From NCBI GenBank assembly GCA_949130485.1, contig OX422184.1, forward strand, positions 13,986,405 to 14,050,404: DNA of 64,000 nt, given 5' to 3'. Made by a program: the position numbers and the translations under genes. Positions 1 through 9,424 of this stretch are shown here, one piece after another (the first letter of the stretch is position 1; each line of letters begins with the position of its first letter). The stretch is from Agelas oroides. Lineage: Eukaryota > Porifera > Demospongiae > Agelasida > Agelasidae. The notes beneath the pieces are model-generated. The model was not told the DNA's origin, did not search any database, and was given only the letters and a program-made list of their open reading frames with translations.

Positions 1-404
1 ATGCACATGGAATACAAACTAAAGTCACTCATGACCATTTCTCGTGTAGCTTGTGACCAAACTGTCCATACTATAACTGCTAGGTATATGCACACACGGA
101 AAGCTGCCACTTCACAATGACCTCCAAGAAGAGGTATGGTCAAATAGTACACACACAATAAACTACATGCTTATATCATCATATTTCCTAACACCTGTCA
201 TTTATCTCCAACGACTGTCATTTACCTCTCTGGATTTTCGTAACACACAGCATTTTATAGAGTCGGGAAACAGCATATTTGTCTAACTTGTTGACTTCAC
301 ATTTTCTGCATTTCTTAATTGGTGCCCTTTCTTCCTTACTCTTTTTTTTGTCAGGGTGTACATGCCTTCTTTTTCTTCTCAGACTAAGTGCCACCAATTT
401 GAAC

Positions 405-1040
405 TACTGTATTTCCTTGAGTATTTCCTGCGGGTACTATGAATTTGAGACCATACTTACCCGTGGGTACAATACGAGGGCGGAAACAAAATGAAGGCGG
501 GTTAAATTAACTTCAGTCAAGCCCAGCGTGCGCTCCGATTGCACGGAAACAAAACACCATGAGTGCCATCAATTGTGAGCACGTGCTCGCCCAAGAAATG
601 CACATGACTGACCTCATGGAACGGTACAAGTACTAGGTACAGTAAAGAGTGGAGTACAGACCTTCGGCTAGCTTTGGTGATCGAACAAATGACAAATACT
701 ATTATGACAATTTAAAGTAGCGTTAGTTAAACAACCTAGCTAGTTATCGTCTGTGACAGATTCATAGTCCTCCAAGTCTTCTCACTAGCAAAGGGATTTG
801 ACTCGTCCAAGTCATCCTCGTTGCCAGCAATGAACACGGCTATCTCAGCTGAGATCGCTGCTGCAGCATCTACTGCCACCCCTCAAGGCCTCCACGTCTT
901 AATTGAGCCCCACCCATCACTTATGAATTTCATCTGTGTGAGAGGTATTCGAGGGCAGTGTTAATTTTCTTCAGCTCAAGCAAGCGTGCATGGGTGCAGG
1001 GTTAATTCAAGGGTGGGATGAAATCAAGTGGGATTTTCGG
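405..1040. mobile_element. Decayed MITE, CCGTATTTCC family
   Basis: The left end reads TA then CTGTATTTCCTTGA. The interior (cgtgggtacaata, agggcgg, ttaacttcag) matches the complete copy at 20091-20471. The right end, near ATCAAGTGGGATTTTCGG, is degraded. It is longer than the complete copy, so it has gained extra sequence. A TA target site suggests a Tc1/mariner-type origin. Confidence 0.6.
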
Positions 1041-1732
1041 AATTGTCTGTTATATTGTGGGTATCTCCCATTGAGGGGTGTCCGTTAAGCAGGGTTCCAC
1101 TGTAAGGCTACATGTACTAAGCTAGTGGTCATATGGACAAGCAACCTACAAACCTTTGTATGTCTGAGCATAGTGGCAACTGTTGAAGTGTCAGCATTAG
1201 GTTGTTCTGTATTTTGTTATATGCTCCTACCTTTTCTACAAGGTTCAGAGAAAGAGAAAGAAAGCAGTGAGTTGAAGAATGAGTGGTTGCCCCACTGCTC
1301 CAAGCAGAGAACGGCAAACCAGCACAACGTACAATGATTGTACAAGCTTTCTATGTAGGTATCCCGTCCACCGTATTTAGCCAGCTTAAGTTTGTTAGTA
1401 GATCTAGCCTTGTCCTGTGGCATTCATGTACAGTTGTTGCCCACCTCTCCAACATCAGCAGCAACCAAAACTGGATGGTGTGAATGCCTAGAATAATGCA
1501 GTCGAGGCTTTTCAAGCACCCTAGTTAGGTAATTTTTTTGGTCTCAGAAGTCATTGGGTACATTTTTGACATGCAGGACATTTGCCTTTCTGTTCTTTTT
1601 TCAGGGGCAAAGACTTGTTGCTAGAGTGCATATTCCCGAAGGATCTCAGATTCCCACAGAGAGCCTGGGAACCATGGTACTGCTGAACCACACATACCGC
1701 TAAAGATGGCACTGGCTTTAAATTATTCTACT
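1041..1732. other. No gene seen; one transposon end
   Basis: Only short overlapping ORFs on both strands, with no recognisable protein. GGTTCCACTGTA at about 1093-1106 is the right-end signature of the CAGTGGAACC family that is complete at 32527-32983 and 36012-37042. Confidence 0.5.
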
Positions 1733-2210
1733 TTAACCCTTGAACTGCGGTTGTCGCATATTCGCAGCACGCGCATGCATGCACTAAGTGCAACTGTCAC
1801 ATTAATTTATGAGACAAAGTACCCAAGTCACACATACTGTGCAAAGCTAGGAAGCTTAGCGAGACTTCGGGGTAAACCCTGACTGTTTGAAAATTGGCTC
1901 ATTTTTGTCACAGCTGTAAGTATCAAGTGGGATAAACAGTACTGTTTCCAGTCCTACAAGCTATATAGGATGTACGGTAGCAAAAAATGGCTTCAAAAAA
2001 GTAGAAAGTTGGCTATGGTCAGGTACTTATGTAAACATTTCCAGCCTAGTTACACACTATTTACACAAATCATGGTACTGTTACTGCCCAATGCTAGCAG
2101 CACCTCTTGCCACTTTGATCATCAGATTGATAACGCTAATATTGAACAACTTCCACATAAATAACCCACACACCATCACTAATAACTACTTCTGCATATC
2201 AAAGGGACAT
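1733..2210. mobile_element. TTAA-flanked element, AACCCTTGA family
   Basis: Starts TTAACCCTTGAACTGCGG, passes AAGCTTAGCGAGACTTCGGGGTAAA and ends near ACTAATAACTACTTCTGCATATCAAAGGG. The same landmarks in the same order occur at 38250-39295. A remnant of the right end also lies near 16100-16160. Confidence 0.55.
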
Positions 2211-2364
2211 CTCACTGCTGGGAGCGTCTTTCTCAGAGTATCTGAACACCAAGGAATGAGTGAAACATGAAACCTCATCAGCCTCAGTAGCGATGTTGGA
2301 CCCCACCCCCATGCGGCTGGAAATGAAGTAATATTTAGTACACTCTAGGTAAGGCTTTAAGCAT

Positions 2365-2960
2365 TTTAACCCTCTGAACACGATGACCACATATATATGG
2401 TTGCAATAAAACTTCGTGTAGTCGCGGTGACAATAACATTATATATGTTCACGACAAGTTTGTGCGCTTTCTGCACCAAGCTAAGAAGTTTGACGAGATT
2501 TGAGGGTAGGTCCCTCCATGATAAGTACTAGCAAGGCTAGGCCACACCATTGGACTGACATCATCAGCTAGAAAGACAGGAAGATGCAGTACTACTTTGC
2601 GGGTGAACGTCAATAAGTCAAGGGCTGCCGAACACGAAGCTTTTTCTCAACCACAGGGAGCAAGCGTTCTCCATATTTCCTACAGGTAGGAGTAATAGCT
2701 TCAAAATCAGCTAATTTTACAAGGGCTGCTGGTATCAGGTGAGAAAATCAGGTAAGAAAATCCAGCTAGGATGGTAGTCACGCAAAATGGCTTCAAACAA
2801 GTGTTGTATACTAGGCACTAATCATTACAGCCTATTCACACTCTATTTACACAATTGGCCAAGCCAAAGACTTGTTAGCATCAGTCTCACATAAAGTCAG
2901 AGTGCACCAATTAAAAAGCATGAACCCCTTTAGGCAAACTTCGAACACGATTTCCAGGGA
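2365..2960. mobile_element. Diverged copy of the AACCCTTGA family
   Basis: Begins TTTTAACCCTCTGAACACGATG and has a GACGAGATTTGAGGGTAGGTCC core followed by CTAGGCCACACC, as in the copies at 1733 and 38250. The right end is not clear. No coding sequence was recognised. Confidence 0.4.
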
Positions 2961-3161
2961 AAGTCCCTATGGGACATCCCGGTTAATTATGCTTCGATCG
3001 ACTTCCTGTGGCTTATAATAACTATGTACTAACTCAAAAACGCGCAGCTGTGGCGATAAATAGCCGGAAGCTAACTCGGGCGCATACGGGCGCTATCGGG
3101 TTTAAAGGTTGTAAAAATTCCAGGCGCAATACGGGTGCTATCGGGGTTAAAGGGTTAAAAC

Positions 3162-3251
3162 TGACTCGCGGACATATGACAACAGGCTTGCTGACTCGCG
3201 GACGTGTGACAACAGGCTTGCTGACTCGCGGACGTGTGACAACAGGCTTAC
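3162..3251. repeat. 30-bp tandem repeat, three units
   Basis: The unit is GACTCGCGGACGTGTGACAA followed by CAGGCTTGCT, three near-identical copies. The reverse-complement copy of this element at 54913-55015 carries the same array, so the array is part of the mobile element. Confidence 0.8.
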
Positions 3252-3317
3252 TGAATTGGCCACGTTACTGACTCACGGTTGACAGCAACAGGAAAGTGAT
3301 TTTGTCTTTCCTGGCCG

Positions 3318-3716
3318 ATGGCTACTCGAGAAATATTGTACATGTCCCCCATTGGCTCCAATCGGCACATGATACCGGGATTGCGACCCACAATGGCAGT
3401 GCCGCTCAAGTCGTCCTCACTCAAGATTGTACCCAAGTTGGCGACACCCAAGTCGGCGCCATCCAAGCCTAAGCAGGGCCAATCTAAGCCCAAGTCCAAG
3501 AATTCAATGTTTTTCAGCGCCGTACAAGACCTGAAGAGTCTCCAACAATTTGTTCGCTGCAAACCAGTTGTCGAGACTTTTGAGGAGGAGGGAAACGGAA
3601 GCCTCCGCAGGATCTTCGATGGCCCGGCTCTCTATTGCAAGGGGTGTGGTCCATGGGTGGAGACTTTGAAATTTGATAGAAAATCAAAAACCGATGCGGG
3701 CGGTGACAATCTGTGA
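3318..3716 (+). CDS. Hypothetical element-encoded protein
   Basis: 132 residues beginning MATREILYMSPIGSN. A Ser/Lys/Pro-rich stretch (about residues 32-66) is followed by MFFSAVQDLKSLQQFV and a YCKGCGPWVETLKF segment whose CxxC could bind zinc. It ends GGDNL. I do not recognise the family. A second copy on the minus strand (54582-54848 plus 52325-52420) keeps the same N-terminus and the same terminal stop, which argues that the reading frame was once selected. The 30-bp array lies just upstream. The short CxxC tail could be a degenerate zinc finger of the BED or CGGBP1 kind, but that is a guess. Confidence 0.45.
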   Translation: MATREILYMSPIGSNRHMIPGLRPTMAVPLKSSSLKIVPKLATPKSAPSKPKQGQSKPKSKNSMFFSAVQDLKSLQQFVRCKPVVETFEEEGNGSLRRIFDGPALYCKGCGPWVETLKFDRKSKTDAGGDNL

Positions 3717-3953
3717 ATTCAGTTTGCCCTGCCTAAATGAAGAGAGAGGTTATTTTTTTTTACCAACTTAAGTTCAGAAAATAACTTTGTGCTGACGTTT
3801 AGACTATTAATAACTACAATACATTAGGAATGGCATGCCAGAAATTATGCCCATCATCCTCATCAAAGGTATGGACGATATGATTTCCCTGTTAGATTTG
3901 CACAATAGATTTGCATGAAGGATTTGCATGAATGACCCTGTTATTGTTCTTAG

Positions 3954-4393
3954 CCTCCAGATCAATGCTACAACCTTACTTGTACTATGAAGCTGTTGAT
4001 AAATTGATACGTTTCAAACAGCCGTTGGTGTATGGACCTCCTCGCAAGAATCACAGTGGAGTGTTGGGGTCGATGGTTTTGTATATGTTGTTACGAGCAA
4101 AGAGCATGATTGACCCCACCCTGAGCGTTTCATTGAGCATGATTCAGGCAGCTCCATGCTCAGGGTGGAAGGGTGTGCTTAAAAGGTTGGGCTTCAGGTA
4201 CATCAAAGCACTTGCTCCGGAAAAAACCCCGGAAGAAACAAAGAAAAGACCAAGAGAAGCCGAAGCGGATGATATGAGTGATGAGGTGAAGAAAATGTGC
4301 AAGCTTCATGAGAAATTGCGGGTGAAAGGGTACTCAAAAGCCACGGTTAGTATTCTTCAGTATTTCAAACTGTGTATACCACAATGCCAGTAA
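3954..4393 (+). CDS. Hypothetical exon downstream of the 3.3-kb ORF
   Basis: An acceptor (TTGTTCTTAG) is followed by an open frame of about 146 codons: ASRSMLQPYLYYEAVDKLIRF, then a Lys/Glu-rich segment (PEETKKRPREAEADD) that looks nuclear, then a helical tail. A possible donor (ACG/GTTAGT) lies near 4344, so the frame may stop earlier than its stop codon. Whether it belongs with the ORF at 3318-3716 is unknown, because that ORF ends in a conserved stop. No family recognised. Confidence 0.35.
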
Positions 4394-4421
4394 ATTTATC
4401 AGGCTTGAGTCTACCCAGGGG

Positions 4422-4620
4422 TAGCCTCGTTCCCAGGCCACTCCCATCCGTAGAGAAAATTTGGGAGAAGGCCTGGTACCAATACTACATCATGGACTGG
4501 AAATGGTGGACACGGTTTACTGATGATGGCAACATGCCCACACAATATGCGGCCTGTACAGGTCTGTATGAGCAATGGAGTTTGCCTTGAAATTTCGTCA
4601 AGAGCTACGCAAGTACCATG
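4422..4620. mobile_element. TAGCCTCG-family fragment
   Basis: Starts TAGCCTCGTTCCCAGGCCAC. Its interior (GCCTGGTACCA, CACAATATGCGGCCTGTACAGG) is the reverse complement of the interior of the element at 6003-6275. The other end is missing. Confidence 0.6.
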
Positions 4621-5165
4621 TCACTAATGAACAATGTAATTGGAAGGCGTTATGCATTATGTTGACTGAAAGGCAGCAGCAAGCATGTCACTCCATGTCA
4701 AAACAAGTGTCTACACTCAACTACTGTCATCAGGGAGCCAGGGCTATAGAACAGCTTAGATAACTTGAACATACCTACAACTAGCCTTACCATCTGTTTC
4801 TTCATCTTTGCTGATAGTGGACCAAGTGCAGACACTTGTTTTGACACAGAGTGACGTGTTTGCTCTCTACCTGCTGCTTTTCCTCAATCTTGTGTGGATG
4901 TCAGCAAAGATTTCGAAGTTCCATTTGCTCCAGAAGGCTATGAAGACACTCCGGAAACAGTTGAACTTGTTTTGTACTTGTTCAACTGTCAGTACTGTAT
5001 ATACACGCATTGCTTCTTGCTTGGTCTACTTGTAACTGCCTCAGTACCTAGTGTTTCCTTCTTACTTTGTGGTTTCCGTTAAAAATTGTTTTCTTGCTAA
5101 TTAGAGTAGTAGGTGTCAAAGCTTATGCTTAGTAACTGGCAACGTTGACACCTGCTACTGGGAAT
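4621..5165 (+). other. Exon-like fragments, no gene model
   Basis: Near 4894 one frame reads SCVDVSKDFEVPFAPEGYED followed by TPETVELVLYLFN, acidic and protein-like. No clear start, and acceptor and donor are ambiguous. It may be a further exon of the 3.9-kb block. Not recognised. Confidence 0.25.
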
Positions 5166-5168
5166 TAC

Positions 5169-5625
5169 CATATGGTTGGTAATTTTCGCAAGGGATTTAC
5201 TTTCACACTTTTCACGAGTCAAAAGCCAGTCGAAAAAATTTTTAAAAATTGGGAAAATTCCATTGTCCACATGCAAAGCAAGCAAACCACTTTTCAATCC
5301 GGCCTACGCTCAAGCCATCCAGAAAACCAAAGTGCTATGTAAGTACAGCCGCACAAACTGGACGACGGCACAAGGCCGAGAGCGGAAGCAATGCTTTCTA
5401 CGACTGGTACAAGGTTGCTTTTCTCACCACACTGAAACAAAGAGCTGAGATTGCTATCTCTGTAGACAATTCTAGACATCCACTCAGCTTTTACCCTCAC
5501 TGCTAGCTAACGCGCGGGTTCCAGATCCACCGACGACAAAAGTTTAAAAATGTGAAAATTTCTGAAACCCAAATTTTGGCATGTTTCACGAAAATTTGTA
5601 CCTGCAAAAATTACCGACCATACAG
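5169..5625. mobile_element. MITE with GGTCGGTAATTTTTGCA ends
   Basis: Left end ATGGTTGGTAATTTTCGCAAGG. The right end, reverse complemented, reads ATGGTCGGTAATTTTTGCAGG. The AT-rich interior has three mutually overlapping short ORFs that are not convincing genes. Confidence 0.5.
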
Positions 5626-6002
5626 TATGAGATTTAGTTACCTCATCACATCAAACAGAATTATTCATATGGTGGTCTAATTTCTTTCTCAGCAGACATC
5701 ATTTTTCACAAGTGCACAAATTTCCGAGTTAACCTCTCGGCTATTGGACTTGTATCAGAGCTGGATAGAGGTACAGGACTCTTTTCACAATGACAGGGTC
5801 AAATCATACATGAGGACCCTCCTGAAGTTGGCCCTCTTCGACAAGGAGGATCTGATAGTGTAAGCCTTTTGGGGGTAGAAATTGGTCCCACTTTTGGTGA
5901 GTATGTCTAGTGTTCACCAGACCATTTCTCACCGAGAGGGGTAGGGTGCAAGACTAAGATAACAACTTTGTCGTGGTTGTTAGTATCGGGTGTGAAACCA
6001 GT

Positions 6003-6275
6003 AGCCTTGCTCCCAGGCCACTCCCAGCCTCACATAATGCCTTCCACTTATGTCTACACACAGATTGTTACTGACTTAAAGTCCGTAGCTGAGCTGTTGG
6101 CAAAACGTCTAGACAAACTCGATCTTTGTACAGGCCTGTACTGGCTGCATATTGTGCGGGCCACCATTACAAAAACGAGTCCAACCATTTCCGGTCTGTG
6201 ACCTAGTAATGGTACCAGGCATTCTACCTCCACAGCTGCGAGATAAAACCAGGGAGTGGCCTGGGAACGAGGCTA
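6003..6275. mobile_element. TAGCCTCG-family element
   Basis: 273 bp from TAGCCTTGCTCCCAGGCCACTC to GAGTGGCCTGGGAACGAGGCTA. Flanks read GTGAAACCAG on the left and GGAAACCGG on the right, an imperfect 9-bp target duplication. Same family as 35238-37202, 40273-41011 and 60437-61077. Confidence 0.7.
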
Positions 6276-6363
6276 GGAAACCGGTACCATTTCGAAATTG
6301 GTCATTCAATATTAAACCAACACAAAAACAACATAGAATTGGATGAAACTTGGTTCTTACATA

Positions 6364-6972
6364 CCGTAGAATTGGGTTATCAGGCGCACATCGCTTATTA
6401 GGCGCATGCTGTCTTCTTGACAAAATCTGTCTAGACCCTCGATAAGAAGCGCACTGCTCTAATTAAATGAAAATTCGGAGTGGGCAAGGCGAAATTACAA
6501 GTAGAGCAAGCACACGAGGTATAGTGCGAACGAGGATCACTTTTGCAAATAAATCAGAAGTGCGGTAGAGATATGTAAAGGACTATAAAACATCAGACAT
6601 GTCACTGCTTCTTATAGAATTCATTCGGCATCGCCATTGATTCGCCATCCTCAACGCGTTCATCGACTATGAGTTCCGTTGACTCACGAACTTGCTATTT
6701 CTTTGATGATTTTCCGGTTCTTAAAGAATAACTTGCGTACACAACTGCCATTCGTCATTTTATAGCCGCCTGACAAGCTCCTCATAAACCGGTTCTGACC
6801 AGTCAACTGCATCGATGCTATCTCATGCTGCGTTGTTAATTGCCAATGATGTCATACTTTTAGAGGAGTGGTCAACCTTCGACCCTCGCTATTTGGTGCA
6901 CTTTGTTATGTAGCACATATTCTTTTACTGTTTTCCCATTAAGCGCATGCGCGTAATAACCCGATTCTACGG
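6364..6972. mobile_element. TA-flanked MITE, CCGTAGAATTGGGTTAT ends
   Basis: 609 bp with terminal inverted repeats CCGTAGAATTGGGTTAT and ATAACCCGATTCTACGG, bounded by TA on both sides. Fits a non-autonomous Tc1/mariner-like element. No ORF of note inside. Confidence 0.75.
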
Positions 6973-7260
6973 TAGTGTCTCTTGAGACCCATAGTCAGTT
7001 TCAGTGTTATATGTTGTATGGTTTCATAGTTAGAGCAAGCGAAAAGTCGACGGAGTGCAACTGGTAACACGCTCGCCACACACTCTCCCAATCCTGGACC
7101 GCCTAGTCCTTTTTGTCCACAACATGTCTGAAGGACACTTTAGATAGCATGTATATACTAGGACACAGATCAAATGGCTAGCTGCTTGGGCAAACTGCTA
7201 GCTAACCATGCATAATAATGGCTCAAGAGGGGATGACCTAGAACATAGGTTAAATACCAG

Positions 7261-8254
7261 TTAACCGATTATACGCTAAGTTCATTGGAATCTAACTAAC
7301 CTCAAATGCGGGTAATTTTGGTGTCACACGAGGTCAACACTATAAAACTTGTATCTAAAATTTTAAGCATCTGAGATGTGAAACAAAACTCTACAGACGG
7401 AGGAAAAAGGATGGAGAAAGGTTCTACACGGTTAATTTTCACATAGGTAGGTGGTTATGAAGTATACAGTACCGGTTTGCGGGGGACGCTTACTTGCTGA
7501 TAGTTGTGTGTAGCTGTAGCGTCTTTGGCTTTTCTCGTTGACAGCGACGAGCAATTCAAGAACTGCTTGGATTTGTATGAAGCCTAAGGTCCGCTGCACC
7601 TTCCAAGGTAACGTAGTGTCTCTGCTTACAGGTGTTGAAAAAGAAAGCGTGGCTAATAAGTCATTGTCGCGATCGAGCCGATTGATGGCCATCATGGCTT
7701 CTGGCATTCACTACGCTCCACCCCTTGAGGGCTTCTAGACCAACCCCCATTTATTGCTAGGGGAGGCCCCAACCTAGTCTCGTCCCCAGACCCCACCCTC
7801 TCACGAGGAGAAACGGTCTGGTGAACCAAGTCGAATTTCTTGGGCTATCGCAAGCTTTTGCGACATTGTAACCTAGCAACGATCAAAACATTTTGCGGCC
7901 AACCCGCTCAAAAAAGGTACGGATACTCGAATAGATATGAACAAATTTTACTGTTGTAAGGGAAGTGCTACGTAATAATTACCGATCTCGCGATCTCATT
8001 GGTCATTACCCGTTTTGGGTAATAAGCCCAAGAAATTCGACTTCGTTCACCAGACCGTTTCTCGCCGGGAGGCGCGCGCGGGCGGGGCACGAGACTAGCC
8101 CCAACCTAACCACAAACCGGATATCAAGCTGTTGCTAATAGCCTACGGCTGTGATAAAGCTCAACTGCAGCTGTGACGTGTATACGCGTCTACTACATAT
8201 AATGCATTGTTCCATCGTGACGCGTATACGCGTCTATCACGTATAATCGGTTAA
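7261..8254. mobile_element. TTAA-flanked element (piggyBac-like MITE), interrupted
   Basis: Ends are TTAACCGATTATACG and its inverse, so the likely target site is TTAA. That fits piggyBac-like elements; no transposase is present. It is collinear in reverse with the uninterrupted copy at 62706-63350. The extra length is a second element at 7775-8097. Inside is a short frame (about 7432-7707, minus) conserved with 62922-63188 on the plus strand (MPEAMMAI, RDNDLLATL), perhaps a captured or internal ORF. Confidence 0.75.
7775..8097. mobile_element. TAGTCTCG element nested in the TTAA element
   Basis: 323 bp beginning TAGTCTCGTCCCCAGACC and ending GGGGCACGAGACTA. Flanked by GCCCCAACC at 7766-7774 and 8098-8106. 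The uninterrupted relative at 62706-63350 has this 9-mer once, so it is a genuine target duplication. Subterminal arms (GGTCTGGTGAAC and GTTCACCAGACC) extend the inverted repeat. Confidence 0.85.
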
Positions 8255-8403
8255 TGTATCACGAGTCTCATGCACTACAGGATTTATTTCACAATGGGCA
8301 TGGTCTTGAGACTAATACAGCACTTGCTTTCACCTCGTGCTGTATCAGCCTCTCGACCAGCCCCTCATGGAATAAATCCCGTAGTGCACTCACTGTGATA
8401 CAC
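8255..8403. mobile_element. Foldback element
   Basis: An imperfect palindrome: GTATCACGAGTCTCATGCAC and CTACAGGATTTATT on the left are mirrored by GAATAAATCCCGTAG and TGCACTCACTGTGATAC on the right, with GGTC/GACC arms inside. It abuts the TTAA element exactly. Confidence 0.65.
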
Positions 8404-8771
8404 TAGTACTAGAGAATGCAATGCATTGTGGGGCGAGCCTGCAACGCGTTCCCGTATTTCACTGGCCTGCCTGTGAGTTCGAGCTCATATCGTCGTTATA
8501 GTAGCAGAGCTGGGCTTCATAATTCAGTATGATACAGTGCAAGCCCCCTGTGACACGTTGGTGCAATAATCTGAGTTTAGCTGGGAAACGACGTGTACGG
8601 ATAAAATTGCCTCTAACTCAAATTCAATATTTGCGCAAAGTGCCGGGTTTTCGCTCAGCGGGTCACATATGTCTGATCTGTATGTTATAACTCATTGCAT
8701 GCCGGAGGCCACTTTACCTAGCATCGTTCCCAGGCCTTCCCACCGTGAAAGTAGAACAGTATGTATAGGTA

Positions 8772-8886
8772 ATAGCACAGTTTACTGTGGTATTTCGGAT
8801 TAATAGCGCGAGTAATGCCCTAAATAGCATGAGGCGAAGCCAAATGCTATTTAGGGCATTACAAATACCACAGTAAACTGTGCTAT
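8772..8886. mobile_element. Palindromic MITE
   Basis: Arms ATAGCACAGTTTACTGTGG and CCACAGTAAACTGTGCTAT enclose a second inverted pair, TAATGCCCTAAATAGCAT and ATGCTATTTAGGGCATTA. About 115 bp in all, able to form a long hairpin. Confidence 0.75.
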
Positions 8887-8940
8887 CACGTGCCCTGTGA
8901 CTATTTGTGCCCTGTCCAGCTGTCGTTTCGGTGAGTTAAC

Positions 8941-8967
8941 TCTCTCTCTCTCTCTCTCTCTCTCTTG
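8941..8967. repeat. (TC)n microsatellite
   Basis: About 13 uninterrupted TC units. Confidence 0.9.
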
Positions 8968-9133
8968 CGCTTGTTTTTATGGATAGTCAAAAACTCTCTG
9001 TTGGTAGTTTACAGTGTCATCTCTTTTTGACCCCAATGCGCTCTCCCTTTCCTTTTGCAGAATGGCTAGTGATCATGTCAGGTTCTCATGTAATGATTAC
9101 TCTCTGGTTTTCCTAAGAGCCACAACATAAAAG

Positions 9134-9424
9134 GTGACGGATAAATGGCAAGACACGAAGAGAACTATTTGGACTGTTCCCTACACCGTCAAGAGCCTCA
9201 ACTACAACACCAGCTCAACGGAGACTTATGCATTACCATATCACACGAACCTCTGTCATTTGCGATATGCATGGTACACATGTGGGTTCATTGATGAAGT
9301 CAATTGCTCATCATCAATCCCTGGGTTTGAGTATTTGAAGCAGGCTGCAAATCTCATTTCCGAACTGAGCAAAGAGTTTTCCGGACCAAATGGTGAAAAG
9401 GAACGTACAAAGAGAAACCAGTAA
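9134..9424 (+). CDS. Hypothetical ORF, unrecognised
   Basis: 96 codons; the C-terminal half (GFIDEVNCSSSIPGFEYLKQ then AANLISELSKEF) reads like protein and ends in a basic KERTKRNQ. Upstream, at about 9060, is a good acceptor (CCTTTTGCAG) followed by ATGGCTAGTGATCATG, but that frame soon stops. There is no homologue in the window. May be an exon or chance. Confidence 0.25.
   Translation: MTDKWQDTKRTIWTVPYTVKSLNYNTSSTETYALPYHTNLCHLRYAWYTCGFIDEVNCSSSIPGFEYLKQAANLISELSKEFSGPNGEKERTKRNQ

Noticed and set aside
3248-3562. Minus-strand 104-codon ORF with repeated DLG motifs (also at 54604-54918)
   Set aside because: Antisense to the better-supported ORF at 3318-3716; the DLG repeats mirror its Lys/Pro/Ser repeats.
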